DNA of 64,000 bases from Shewanella waksmanii ATCC BAA-643 (GCF_000518805.1 NZ_JAEH01000012.1:1-64000), one strand, 5' to 3'; positions 1-8,259 are shown, counted from the stretch's first letter. Translations and numbers: made by a program. Notes: generated from the letters alone by a model not told the origin.

Positions 1-264
1 TGCAAAGTACACGGCGGCCTCCTTTAGGATATTTCTCTCTTCGGTTACTCGACGTAACTCCGCCTTGAGCTTACGTATTTCGTCTTGTTGATTATCAATG
101 GTGACGTGTTGCTTTTCTGGCTTATCAAACTTGTTAATCCAGTTGTGCAAACTTTTGGGAGTAACGCCTAATCTCTCTGCCACATCGGCGATCTGGTGAC
201 CACGTTCTGTAACTTGTTTAACGGCTTCGATTTTAAATTCGTCGGGATATCGTTTTCCGCGCAT
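1..264 (-). CDS. IS3-family transposase OrfA (partial at window edge)
   Basis: Eighty-eight residues are visible from the ATG at 262-264 to the window edge. The N-terminal half has the helix-turn-helix of IS3 OrfA proteins (YPDEFKIEAVKQV, then VAERLGVTPKSLHNW), which binds the element's ends. The second half is a short leucine-zipper-like coiled coil (EIRKLKAELRRVTEERNILK), normal for OrfA multimerisation. The fragment ends in KEAAVYFA, the usual OrfA C-terminal region, so only a few residues plus orfB are missing. OrfA acts with the DDE protein OrfB, normally made by frameshifting. Family assignment is firm; the subgroup is not resolved. Confidence 0.85.
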   Translation of the reverse strand, partial: MRGKRYPDEFKIEAVKQVTERGHQIADVAERLGVTPKSLHNWINKFDKPEKQHVTIDNQQDEIRKLKAELRRVTEERNILKEAAVYFA

Positions 265-329
265 GTAACACCTCATATTTTTGGTTCATTATAACTCTAT
301 GAAGTGTCTACTGTTCTAGGGGCTTACCA
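1..329 (-). mobile_element. IS3-family insertion sequence, end fragment
   Basis: One end of an IS3-type element; the rest lies left of the window. Its outer terminus is placed at 329, where the minus strand begins TGGTAAGCCCCTAG, a TG-starting end as expected for IS3 elements. An orfA reading frame follows 65 bases inside. Directly beyond 329 the plus strand is open in the frame of a DUF2971-type gene, so the junction is an insertion point that removed that gene's 5' part. The target duplication cannot be checked because the other end is missing. Confidence 0.75.
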
Positions 330-791
330 CTATCTAAAGTTAGAGGAATTCTGTGCTTTAGTGGTAACTGGAATAACCCAGTTCAGTGGTCTCATTATGC
401 TTCGAATCATGGGGGAATTTGCTTAGGTTTTGAAGTTGATGACAGTTTGCTATCCGCAGTTAATTATATCGAGGCTAGGTACGAGAAACCTGCAAAATTT
501 GATGAAGACTTCATGAATAAACTGCTCTCATCCAAGTTTGAACACTGGCGATATGAAGATGAGTATCGAATGTTTGTAGATTTAGAGTCTATAGAAAGGG
601 TAAACGGGCTATATTTCCAAAAGTTCGATTCAACACTCAGGCTAACAGACATATTTATCGGTCACTCAGCATCTGTTGATAAAGAGAAAGTATTAGATTT
701 TGTTGGGGAGAATGAGTTAAGTATTCGAATAGTTAAGGTTAGACCTGCCTTTAAGTCTTTTAAAATTGTAGTCGACCAAAGGAGCGCTTAA
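330..791 (+). pseudogene. DUF2971-family protein, 5' end removed by the IS3 element
   Basis: The frame is open from the IS junction at 330 to the TAA at 789-791, giving about 153 residues with no plausible native start. An internal TTG at 447 would only give a late fragment. The segment starting CFSGNWNNPVQWSHYASN is followed by GGICLGFEV and later HWRYEDEYRMF. These two blocks (W-S-H-Y-A ... G-ICLGF and W-YE-EYR) are the signature of DUF2971 proteins. The function of this family is not established, so none is given. The missing N-terminus and abrupt junction indicate a disrupted gene. Confidence 0.7.
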
Positions 792-834
792 CAAAATTTT
801 TAACTCGGATTCGCAAACGTGTGCCGAGTTAAGT

Positions 835-914
835 AAACATATAGACACCCATAGTTAATGTCGTAAATGATAACCTCCGACTATGCCTGATTTGCGCATA
901 TCACAAGGAGGTTG
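835..914 (+). repeat. 80-bp leader repeat, copy 1 (5' of transposase remnant)
   Basis: This 80-bp block matches 1825-1904 along its whole length without gaps, about four-fifths identical by eye. Both start AAACATATAGACA and end near AAGGAGGTTG (here) or AAGGTGGTTG (copy 2). Here it leads straight into the ATG of a REP-associated-type transposase remnant, and the terminal AAGGAGG is a good ribosome binding site. The block is therefore the 5' leader of that transposase type. Confidence 0.7.
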
Positions 915-915
915 C

Positions 916-1293
916 ATGCAAAGGCCTAGACGAACCCTCATTGGTCTCGAACTCTTATTAATAAGATGATCCTACGACCACAGTTGCAGTCGAGCGGTAG
1001 GACGTGCGGTCTTTTACAATATTGAATAGCCGATGACGACCAATACACCAGCAAAAACTATGATCGTCGCCGTGGTTGGGTAGAAGCTCAAACCTTGAAA
1101 CTTACCGAAGTATTTGCCATTGACGTGGTGGCTTATGCAATCTTGTTGATAGACAGGAAGCAACCACCTTCATCTCGTCCTACATAATGATGTAGAGCAA
1201 GTTAATACCAGGCCGGATAGGAATGTGGTACTGCAATGGCATAAATTGTTTAAAGGAACAGGCTTAACACAGAAGTTTGCTATAGGTGATTAA
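916..1293 (+). pseudogene. REP-associated (Y1, IS200-like) transposase remnant
   Basis: The ATG at 916 begins MQRPRRTLIGLE, the usual N-terminus of Y1_Tnp transposases of the REP-associated type. The frame then breaks up. Recognisable pieces follow in different frames: NYDRRRGWVEAQTLKLTEVF followed by AIDVVAYAI at about 1050-1140, then VEQVNTRPDRNVVLQWHKLFKG and a TAA at 1291-1293. The central HUH motif and the catalytic tyrosine region are not intact. In this family the protein is a single-strand transposase that acts on REP hairpins; this copy cannot be functional. It was identified from conserved blocks only. Confidence 0.65.
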
Positions 1294-1333
1294 TAACGGC
1301 TGGCTTATTTTTCCAAAAGAAAGGCCGAATGAC

Positions 1334-1474
1334 CTATTCTGCAGTGCGCTGTTTAACGTTATCACATACAAGGCAAACGAGGACTAAGCAAAGTGTATAA
1401 AACCCAATCATTCCTAGCGCCATCGCACTATTTTTGTTCCACAACATGTCAAGAAACACTTCTACTTCGCTCAT
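1334..1474 (-). CDS. Small single-span membrane protein, 46 residues
   Basis: A 46-codon frame runs from the ATG at 1472-1474 to the TAG at 1334-1336. It is preceded on its strand by AGAGG followed by TAAAA and ATG, a well-placed ribosome binding site. The protein begins MSEVEVFLDMLWNK and then has one hydrophobic helix (MALGMIGFYTLCLVLVCLV) followed by a short polar tail. It sits between two transposase-derived stretches with no obvious partner. I do not recognise the family. The support is the site-start spacing and the clean membrane helix, so it is likely but not certain to be expressed. Confidence 0.5.
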   Translation of the reverse strand: MSEVEVFLDMLWNKNSAMALGMIGFYTLCLVLVCLVCDNVKQRTAE

Positions 1475-1519
1475 TTTTACCTCTTCATCATGCCAATAGG
1501 AGTTAGTGATATTTATTCG

Positions 1520-1557
1520 CTTTTAGTGATGCATATAACTTTTAGTGATGCATATAA
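1520..1557. repeat. Perfect 19-bp tandem duplication
   Basis: The 19-bp unit CTTTTAGTGATGCATATAA occurs at 1520-1538 and again without change at 1539-1557. It lies in AT-rich DNA upstream of the small membrane ORF. It looks like a recent slippage or repair duplication. Confidence 0.85.
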
Positions 1558-1824
1558 ATAGTCACCTGATATCAACTACCAACAATCATATCGAGTGGTT
1601 AGCTGATTTAGGGTCGCGAATACTAGCAGAAAAAGAGTAATAAACCATCAAAAAATAGAATTTAAGCTCTAATTTTGGTGTTTGCAAGATGATACTTAAC
1701 AATGCTGTGGCCAGTTATTTATAAGTGCTTATGATTGTTAACAAATGAGCTGATTATGTTACTAGGTGAGATACCATCGAAGGCTTGGTTAATTTTAAAC
1801 ATAAAACATATAGACACCAACATA

Positions 1825-1904
1825 AAACATATAGACAGCCACAGTTAATGCTGTAAATGACAAGCTGCGACTATGCTTGATTTACAGACATAACAAGGTG
1901 GTTG
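1825..1904 (+). repeat. 80-bp leader repeat, copy 2, with no transposase behind it
   Basis: Second copy of the leader at 835-914. A further half copy (AAACATATAGACACC) lies just before it at about 1804-1818. Only a few bases resembling a gene start follow (GTGAGCTAAATCTG) and no transposase frame can be read, so this is a solo remnant. Confidence 0.65.
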
Positions 1905-2317
1905 TGAGCTAAATCTGCAACGCTCCATGAGCTGGCGTGCAGCCCAATTCAAGTAGGGTGTTACTCTTTTACTGTGACTCCCTAGACACTCCCATCACGA
2001 CGACGCCCACATCGACGCCCACATTAAGTCGCTTGCAACTCGCTAGGAGCAATTGCCTATTTCGTGGGAACAATGACAACCTAACCCTAATCACGATTTT
2101 CCCAGTTGAGTTTTCCCAATTAAGTTCTCCCGCTTGAGCTTTCCTGCTAGGGCTTTCCCGCTTAAGTGCGGTGGATTTTTCACTGCAAAAGTAGCTTGAT
2201 GACAATTGTCATAATCTATTGATGACTTTTGTCTCTGATGTTGTTTTGCCTTTGCATCAATAATATATCCAGACATTAAACATTAAGCATTAGACATTAA
2301 ACAAGGGACAAATGGAC
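1905..2317. other. Noncoding stretch before the DUF7010-type gene
   Basis: Reading frames here are short, overlap on both strands and lack recognisable sites or domains, so I call none. The only structure is the 14-bp tandem array at 2097-2166 and a loose ACATTAA-rich run at about 2272-2300 just before the next gene. Confidence 0.5.
2097..2166. repeat. Tandem array of five 14-bp units
   Basis: Five consecutive 14-bp units, consensus TTTTCCCGCTTGAG, start at 2097, 2111, 2125, 2139 and 2153. Each unit differs from its neighbours by two to five bases, so the array is old or under weak constraint. The exact 14-bp period is kept without gaps. Confidence 0.8.
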
Positions 2318-2911
2318 ATGGCCAAATCACTGGAGCAGTATCGTGAAGAGTATAAGCAAAAGAAGTTAATCACTATGCCTATTGCAGGCGCGATTGTTTG
2401 GCTGCTACTCGGGATCACCGCGCTAGTAGTGCCTGCTAAGAATATGGTGTTACCTGTGTATATTGGTACGGGTTGTATTTTTTATCTCGCACTTTTTATT
2501 TCTCGTTTTACCGGTGAAAAATTACTGGTTAAAAAAGATCAGCGCAATCCATTCGATACGTTATTTCTGTATACCTTAGGTATGTCATGGTGCGCGTTTG
2601 CAGTCGCTATACCGTTTGGATTAGAGAACTATACCGCAGTGCCAATGGCCATTGGTATTGTGTCTGGGCTCATGTGGCTACCTATATCATGGTCGTTAGA
2701 GCACAACGTTGGCATTATTCATACTTTGCTTCGTACCGTACTTATCGTCATCGCTTGGTATCTCTTTCCTGAGCAGCGCTTTATCGTGATTCCATTTGTC
2801 ATCGTGTTTGTTTACGCTATTAGTTTGTATCAGTTGCTAAGCCGTTATCAGCAAGTCAAAGCGCAGAATATGCCAGCAATGCAGACACCGGAATGCAGTG
2901 AACAGGCATAG
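2318..2911 (+). CDS. Membrane protein, DUF7010-like
   Basis: This predicts 197 residues from the ATG at 2318. An ATG at 2312 is in frame, but it lies only three bases from the AAGGGA site at 2303-2308, whereas 2318 is nine away. After a charged N-terminus (SLEQYREEYKQKK) come about six hydrophobic helices, for example AIVWLLLGITALVVPA, YIGTGCIFYLALFIS, MSWCAFAVAIPFGL and FIVIPFVIVFVYAI. Length and layout fit the DUF7010 family of unknown function. No catalytic residues are seen. It stands alone in its orientation here and no regulator is adjacent. The membrane topology is clear; the family name is a moderate-confidence recognition. Confidence 0.6.
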   Translation: MAKSLEQYREEYKQKKLITMPIAGAIVWLLLGITALVVPAKNMVLPVYIGTGCIFYLALFISRFTGEKLLVKKDQRNPFDTLFLYTLGMSWCAFAVAIPFGLENYTAVPMAIGIVSGLMWLPISWSLEHNVGIIHTLLRTVLIVIAWYLFPEQRFIVIPFVIVFVYAISLYQLLSRYQQVKAQNMPAMQTPECSEQA

Positions 2912-3124
2912 ATTATGGTATCAATCATCTGCACTTATGCTTTGTTTGAGTATTGATAACGATATTGCATGCCCCATAAATTTAGGCCGAGTTCACAATG
3001 CCGATACACAGTAATATTCATGGTTTAGGGTGATATTGGGAAATCTAATTGATTTTATGATTAATAATGGCAGGTATTATTTGTTATCTTAATTAGATGT
3101 TAGTTTTTAATTCAAGGATTGATT

Positions 3125-3538
3125 ATGTCTGCCGGTACCGATCTCGAAACATCAAAATTACTATTTGAAGCAGTTAAAGTCATGATTCCAGTTCTTACTG
3201 CATTTCTAACTTTTTATGCGGGCGGGATTGGAAAGTTGTGGGAGAAAATTGGAAGTACATTTGATAGACAAGATATCGTTTGGATCTCCGTTATTAGCTT
3301 TTTTTCTGTATCATCTTTAGGTGCGTGGGCATTGACTCTAGCAGGCGCAATTGTGTCTACATCTGGTTGAGATGGGATAACAATTCCTTTTTCTGCCAAA
3401 GAGGCAATCATCGTTGCCAGAATATCAATGGGTTTAGGGTACTGGCTCTTTGTCTGTACATTGATTTGCTCTGGATATTATTTCTTAAAGTTATCAGCAA
3501 AGTTAAGTAGAGCTAACACCAGTTTTAAACCGAACTAG
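3125..3538 (+). pseudogene. Small membrane protein gene with in-frame TGA
   Basis: The gene starts at ATG 3125, seven bases after AAGGA. The first part has 81 codons with two hydrophobic stretches (VKVMIPVLTAFLTFYAGGIG and VWISVISFFSVSSLGAWAL). It stops at TGA 3368-3370. The same frame then stays open for 55 more codons to TAG 3536-3538 and contains a further clear membrane helix (MGLGYWLFVCTLICSGYYFL) and a basic tail. Without the TGA the protein would be about 137 residues with three helices. A nonsense mutation of a sense codon is the simplest reading. I do not recognise the family, and the truncated protein may still be made. Confidence 0.55.
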
Positions 3539-3598
3539 AATAGTTGGGTCGTTTCGGCCGTTTGGCAGCGAGTTAACAAGCTAGGAGATACTGCAGGG

Positions 3599-3994
3599 AT
3601 GTTTAAAGTGATTGGAAATACTGATATTCAGCTGAAACATAAGGCTAGCTGCCATTGTGGGTCTGTTGAGTTGGAGCTGACTTTACCCAAAGGGGTAGAA
3701 AACCCCAGGCGCTGTGATTGCTCTATTTGCCGAAGAAAAGGCGCAATTGTTGGTTCTGTAGCACTCAGTGGATTACGTGTCGTCAAGGGCGCTGATGTGC
3801 TGAAGTTATATCAGTTCAATACCAATACGGCTGAGCACTATTTTTGTTCCAACTGTGGTATTTATACTCATCACCGTCGCCGTTCAAATCCTAATTTATT
3901 TGGTTTTAATATTGGTTGCCTAGAGGGCGTTAACCCTTTTGATTTGGGCGACATTGTTACTGTAGACGGCGTGCATCACCCAGCTGACAGGTAA
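3599..3994 (+). CDS. GFA / CENP-V domain zinc protein
   Basis: This predicts 131 residues. It belongs to the GFA (glutathione-dependent formaldehyde-activating, CENP-V) fold family, a small beta-rich zinc-binding domain. Visible ligand motifs are CHCGSVEL near residues 19-26, CDCSICRRKG near 39-48 and FCSNCGIYTHH near 82-92, which give the usual Cys-rich pattern for two zinc ions. Family members are annotated as formaldehyde-glutathione adduct enzymes, but the activity of most, including this one, is not established. It is preceded by GGAGATACTGCAGGG and is the first of two co-oriented genes with a 90-bp gap; no functional link to the next gene is evident. Confidence 0.8.
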   Translation: MFKVIGNTDIQLKHKASCHCGSVELELTLPKGVENPRRCDCSICRRKGAIVGSVALSGLRVVKGADVLKLYQFNTNTAEHYFCSNCGIYTHHRRRSNPNLFGFNIGCLEGVNPFDLGDIVTVDGVHHPADR

Positions 3995-4083
3995 TCATTA
4001 CCACAGCTACTGGTAACTGAATTGGCAAGCAGATGCAGTGCTTAGCATTGTGTATAAAATTCTCATTAACACAGAGGTCAGTT

Positions 4084-4728
4084 GTGAATAATTTGCAAAG
4101 AATAGGCGGTATTGCAGCGCTTTTAGAATCGGTTATTTACGTATCCGCTTTTCTGTTTTTTGGCCTGTTTTGGGATTATCCAGCTGGTGCGGATACAGCG
4201 GTGCAATTTGCCTATCTAGCAGAAAATCAGCTGGCGTTTTCTATTGTCAATCTGGTCATGTATGTCATGTTTGGCGTGCTTTTAGCCGTATTAGTGCTGG
4301 CGCTTTATCATCGCTTGAATGAGCGTAGTCCAATCCTGTCACAGCTAGCCGCCATATTTGGCATAATATGGGTGGCTTTAGTGATTGCCAGTGGCATGAT
4401 TGCAAAAATTGGCCTAGCGACGGCCTTAGATTTGTCGACTAAGGATGCTGAGCAGGCGATGACAGTATGGCGCGCCATCTACTCAGTGGTAGAAGGCCTA
4501 GGCGGAGGCAACGAAGTTGTGGGTGGTCTTTGGGTGGTGTTGTTGAGCTGTGCAGCACTAAAAGGTTCGCAGTTACCGAAACTGCTCAACTCCTTTGGCA
4601 TTTTTGTAGGTAGTGCTGGGATTGCGACTATGTATCCTGCCCAAGTGCTCACTGAAATATTTGGTATAAGCCAGATTATTTGGTTTGCATGGCTTGGCAT
4701 GGTTATGCTGAAACCGAGTAAAGCCTGA
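4084..4728 (+). CDS. Membrane protein, DUF4386-like
   Basis: I use the GTG at 4084, placed six bases after AGAGG (4073-4077). An upstream in-frame ATG at 4033 has no such site. The protein of about 214 residues begins NNLQRIGGIAALLESVIYV and has around six hydrophobic helices (for example FSIVNLVMYVMFGVLLAVLV, LAAIFGIIWVALVIASGMIA, FGIFVGSAGIATMY). The N-terminal IGGIAALLE motif and the spacing of helices resemble DUF4386 proteins, whose function is unknown. No enzymatic motif is visible. The family label is tentative; that it is an integral membrane protein is well supported. Confidence 0.6.
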   Translation: MNNLQRIGGIAALLESVIYVSAFLFFGLFWDYPAGADTAVQFAYLAENQLAFSIVNLVMYVMFGVLLAVLVLALYHRLNERSPILSQLAAIFGIIWVALVIASGMIAKIGLATALDLSTKDAEQAMTVWRAIYSVVEGLGGGNEVVGGLWVVLLSCAALKGSQLPKLLNSFGIFVGSAGIATMYPAQVLTEIFGISQIIWFAWLGMVMLKPSKA

Positions 4729-5126
4729 AAAGAAGTAAATACCGCTCGATAAGGGTAGGGGGGAGCGGCTAATATTGCCCATGCTGTAGCACTCTGTTCA
4801 GTAACTTGCATCAGTACTTTGCATTAGGAGACTGTATTAGTACCTTTTTTCAGTGGCTTTTTCTGAAATATGATTCAGCACATTAGTGATAACTCACAAG
4901 TAAAATCATCACGCTTTCAATCGACATGCGGTTAAAATTTAGCCAGATTAGTAGCGAATCATGACCAATTTAGAGCGGTTTAATAGCTTCACATCAAAAA
5001 TAATTTCTCACCATCAATATTAGTAACTGCTTATTATAAAAGGCTTTCCATCTTTATAACGCCTCTTGTGTAATAGAGTTGTAAATAAAGTGATTGATCT
5101 TTGTTATTTGGTCATTTAGATTCAAA
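4729..5126. other. Intergenic region before the GH16 gene
   Basis: No convincing gene. It is AT-rich towards its right end. A loose promoter-like pair TTGATC (5094-5099) and TTAGAT (5116-5121) with 16-bp spacing stands immediately before the first LacI-type palindrome, where a bound repressor would block it. Confidence 0.4.
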
Positions 5127-5140
5127 TGTAAGCGCTTACA
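5127..5140. promoter_or_regulatory. LacI-family operator, site 1
   Basis: TGTAAGCGCTTACA is a perfect 14-bp palindrome with the central CG step typical of LacI-family operators. It lies about 100 bp upstream of the GH16 start. Such palindromes control glycan-use genes in marine gammaproteobacteria. No lacI-type regulator gene is in this window, so the regulator must be encoded elsewhere. Confidence 0.85.
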
Positions 5141-5171
5141 TTTAGAGTTGGCGCTTTTTGTGTGGATTTGA

Positions 5172-5185
5172 TGTAAGCGCTTACA
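5172..5185. promoter_or_regulatory. LacI-family operator, site 2
   Basis: Exact second copy of TGTAAGCGCTTACA, 45 bp centre to centre from site 1 (about four helical turns). This spacing suits cooperative binding on one DNA face. It ends 55 bp before the GH16 start codon. Confidence 0.85.
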
Positions 5186-5240
5186 GGTGTTTGGGGTCAT
5201 CAAACCTTTTGAATTTAAGTACCCAATTGAGGCTCAAATA

Positions 5241-7400
5241 ATGAAAAAAAGTTCGTGCGCACTCAAATACTTCACCGCTAGCGCGATAGTGATAGCGCTA
5301 GCTGGGTGTAATGACTCCGATTCGGTTACCGAACAAGCTGCTGATACGCCGCCAGTGTCTACACCAGCCCCTACGCCCGGCTGGACGTTAGCATGGAGCG
5401 ATGAATTTGATGGTAGCAGCATCGACGATAGCAAATGGACTCATGAAGTGAATTGTGATGGCGGCGGTAATAACGAAGCCCAATGTTATACCGCAGAAGC
5501 TGAAAATTCATTTGTTACCGATGGCATGCTAAATATTGTTGCGCTTAACGCGGCTGCTGGGGCCGACAAGCCGTTTACTTCGGCAAGGCTAGTGACTAAA
5601 GATAAGGCTGATTTTAAATATGGTCGCTTTGAAATGCGCGCTAAATTACCCAGTGGACAGGGCAGTTGGCCAGCGTTTTGGTTGTTACCCACTGACAATG
5701 TGTATGGTACCTGGCCACTATCGGGTGAAATCGATGTGATGGAAGCGGTTAACCTCAAAGTTACCGATGCTGATGGTATTGAAGAGGCGCACTTGCACGG
5801 CACGCTTCATTACGGTCGCCCATGGCCAAACAATGAATATTCAGGTAAAGAATACCTATTAGATAACAACGCTAATCCGGCAGATGATTTTCACACCTAT
5901 GCAGTAGAGTGGCAAGAAGGCGAGATCCGTTGGTATGTTGACGATTATTTGTATGCTACCCAAAGAAAAACCCAAGTTGTTTACAATGAAGATGAGCAAG
6001 CAGTGGGGCTTGCGCACAAAGGCTGGTTTACCGAAGTACTCGATACGGCCACAGGTGACAGAAATGTGGTGCTAGGCAATGAGCCATTCGATCAAAAGTT
6101 TCATATTCTGATTAACTTTGCGGTGGGTGGTAATTGGCCCGAAGCTGTTAACCAAACCGGCATAGACGCGAGCGCTTTTAATGAAAACAATGCCTACCAA
6201 ATCGATTATGTTCGAGTGTATCAGTGTGAAGCCGACTTAGAGACCGGCGCAGGCTGTGAAACGCTGCGGGATGGGTACGATAGCCTTGATGATGCGCTCG
6301 TAGAAGGCAAAGCGCCAGCCCCTATTGCGCCATCCGATGGTATTGCACGGGATTTAGCCATTTTTGACGGCTCAGCTAACCCTGATTGGCCAGCATGGGA
6401 TTGCTGTGGTGGCTCGACGCCTGAGCTGGTTGACGATGCAGACAAGGGTGCGGTGTACAAATTCATGGTTGGCGCAGAGCCCACAGTTAACGGTTTTATT
6501 AGCCGCGCTGAATTTATCACCGATCCACAAGGCGTTGCTTCACCTTTTGATGCGTCGCCTTTGGTTAGTAGTGGTACGTTAAGCTTTGATTTAAAAGTTG
6601 TATCTCAACCTATCGATGCGAGCTCAACATGGCTGGTAAAAGTTGAAAGCAATGGCGGAGCGACAGCCGTTGAACTGGCGCTAACAGCGAGCCAAGAAGG
6701 CGCGGCACCTGTGGCTGGTCAGTGGCAGACTTATACCTTTGCGTTAAGTGATTTAGCCGCGGCAGGGCTAGATTTAAATGGCATTGATGTGGTGATGTTT
6801 TTCCCTGCATGGGGCACCGGCGAAGGGGCTGAGTATCTTGTGGGCAATGTTAATATTGCCGATGCGGAAGCCACAACTGAGCCAGTGTCATTGACGATTT
6901 TTGCCGATGATATTAACCCTAATTGGCCGCTGTGGGATTGCTGTGGTGGCACTAGCCCTGAAACCGTATCAGATGATGCTGAGCATGGGGTTGTATCGCA
7001 ATTTAGTATTGGTGCAACGCCAACGGTGATGGGGTTTATCAATCGTCCCGAATTTGGTGGCAGTGGATTGCCATTTGATGCCAGTAGCTTGCTAGATAAT
7101 GGCGTGCTGCAATTTGATTTGAAAATTGTTAATGCTACCCAAAATGCAACCACACCATGGATGCTAAAGGTTGAATCTAATAATGCTGCAACAGCAGTTG
7201 AGCTTGAATTAACCTCATCTAACGAAGGCATGGCGCCAACAACTGAATGGCAGACTTTCACCTATGGGATTCAAGGATTGGCCGAAGCTGGCTTAGATGT
7301 GTCGGCGATAGATGTGGTGATGGTGTTTCCTAAGTGGGGCGAAGGGGAAGGAGCAGTTTATCGTATTGATAATGTCACTATGAGTGAGGCCAACGAGTAA
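5241..7400 (+). CDS. GH16 beta-glucanase (laminarinase-like) lipoprotein with duplicated C-terminal domain
   Basis: I chose ATG 5241 because it follows GAGG (5229-5232) by eight bases and gives a lipoprotein signal ending LAGC. The protein has about 719 residues. Residues 45-335 form a GH16 domain with the catalytic motif E163-I-D165-V-M-E168, where the first Glu is the nucleophile and the last the acid/base. A linker follows. Then come two tandem copies of a domain of roughly 170 residues, at about 372-545 and 551-719, each opening NPxWPxWDCCGG and containing LKVESN. These are probably carbohydrate-binding modules. GH16 lipoproteins of this kind cut beta-1,3-glucans such as laminarin at the cell surface. 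Two LacI-type operators upstream indicate sugar-induced expression. Exact substrate is inferred. Confidence 0.88.
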   Translation: MKKSSCALKYFTASAIVIALAGCNDSDSVTEQAADTPPVSTPAPTPGWTLAWSDEFDGSSIDDSKWTHEVNCDGGGNNEAQCYTAEAENSFVTDGMLNIVALNAAAGADKPFTSARLVTKDKADFKYGRFEMRAKLPSGQGSWPAFWLLPTDNVYGTWPLSGEIDVMEAVNLKVTDADGIEEAHLHGTLHYGRPWPNNEYSGKEYLLDNNANPADDFHTYAVEWQEGEIRWYVDDYLYATQRKTQVVYNEDEQAVGLAHKGWFTEVLDTATGDRNVVLGNEPFDQKFHILINFAVGGNWPEAVNQTGIDASAFNENNAYQIDYVRVYQCEADLETGAGCETLRDGYDSLDDALVEGKAPAPIAPSDGIARDLAIFDGSANPDWPAWDCCGGSTPELVDDADKGAVYKFMVGAEPTVNGFISRAEFITDPQGVASPFDASPLVSSGTLSFDLKVVSQPIDASSTWLVKVESNGGATAVELALTASQEGAAPVAGQWQTYTFALSDLAAAGLDLNGIDVVMFFPAWGTGEGAEYLVGNVNIADAEATTEPVSLTIFADDINPNWPLWDCCGGTSPETVSDDAEHGVVSQFSIGATPTVMGFINRPEFGGSGLPFDASSLLDNGVLQFDLKIVNATQNATTPWMLKVESNNAATAVELELTSSNEGMAPTTEWQTFTYGIQGLAEAGLDVSAIDVVMVFPKWGEGEGAVYRIDNVTMSEANE

Positions 7401-7554
7401 CAGCTCTTTCTACTGGTGAGATTTATACTTGATAAACAGATAGTCAGTGTGGCGATGTCTAACGCGTTCGGTACTAAAAATCGCGCCTTTTCTTTAGCCA
7501 ACGATATGGCTAATCTAGTGCTTTAAATTAGCGACCTATCAACGGAGATCACCG

Positions 7555-8259
7555 ATGCGTACTATTGGCCTAATTGGCGGGATGAGTTGGGAGTCGACCC
7601 AAACGTACTATCAGTTGATCAATCAGCAAGTTAAACACCAGTTAGGTGGCTTACACAGTGCTAAAGTTCATTTAGTCAGTGTTGATTTTGCCGAGATAGC
7701 TAAGTTGCAACACCAAGATGATTGGCAAGGCGCGGCTAAAGTCTTAGCCGCTGCGGCGCACTCGCTGGAAAAAAGTGGTGCTGAGATATTGCTGATTTGT
7801 ACTAACACCATGCATAAAGTTGCCAACGAAGTGGTTGAAAACGTGGCGTTGCCACTATTGCACATTGCTGATGCCAGCGCTGAGCAGCTGATAGCAGACG
7901 GTATCGATTGTGTTGGCTTACTGGGTACACGCTTTACCATGGAACAAGACTTTTATAAGTCGCGGCTTGTTGAGGGTTATGCAATGGAGGTGCTAATACC
8001 TAACGAGGCACAAAGAGACCAAGTTCATAACGTTATTTATGACTCACTGTGCCAAGGGCAAGTTAAAGCAGAAGACAGGCGAGCTTATTTGGCGATTATT
8101 GATGATTTAGTTAAGCGCGGTGCTCAGGCAATTATTTTAGGCTGTACTGAAATTGGTTTATTGGTGGCTCAGTCCGACACATCCATTCCCCTTTACGATA
8201 CCACGGCAATTCACGCCAAAAGTGCCGTGGCATGGGCGCTGAGTAAAGAGACTAATTAG
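7555..8259 (+). CDS. Aspartate/glutamate racemase family protein
   Basis: This predicts 234 residues, starting seven bases after CGGAGA. The N-terminus MRTIGLIGGMSWEST is the phosphate/carboxylate-binding entrance of the Asp/Glu racemase superfamily. The two catalytic cysteines of the cofactor-free racemase mechanism are visible in LICTNTMHKV and LGCTEIGLLV, one per lobe. Length matches the YgeA-like amino-acid racemases. It would interconvert L- and D-forms of an amino acid in the cytoplasm; substrate is not determined by the sequence. It is a single-gene unit between the GH16 gene and the Ada gene, with no obvious functional tie to either. Confidence 0.85.
   Translation: MRTIGLIGGMSWESTQTYYQLINQQVKHQLGGLHSAKVHLVSVDFAEIAKLQHQDDWQGAAKVLAAAAHSLEKSGAEILLICTNTMHKVANEVVENVALPLLHIADASAEQLIADGIDCVGLLGTRFTMEQDFYKSRLVEGYAMEVLIPNEAQRDQVHNVIYDSLCQGQVKAEDRRAYLAIIDDLVKRGAQAIILGCTEIGLLVAQSDTSIPLYDTTAIHAKSAVAWALSKETN

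Noticed and set aside
1937..2276. Overlapping frames on both strands before the DUF7010-like gene
   Set aside because: They run through the 14-bp tandem repeat, have no start sites or domains, and contradict each other.
3368..3370. Selenocysteine or programmed recoding at the in-frame TGA
   Set aside because: No stable hairpin is evident just after the TGA, and three other in-frame stops in this window are TAG or TAA, so decay or sequence error is simpler.
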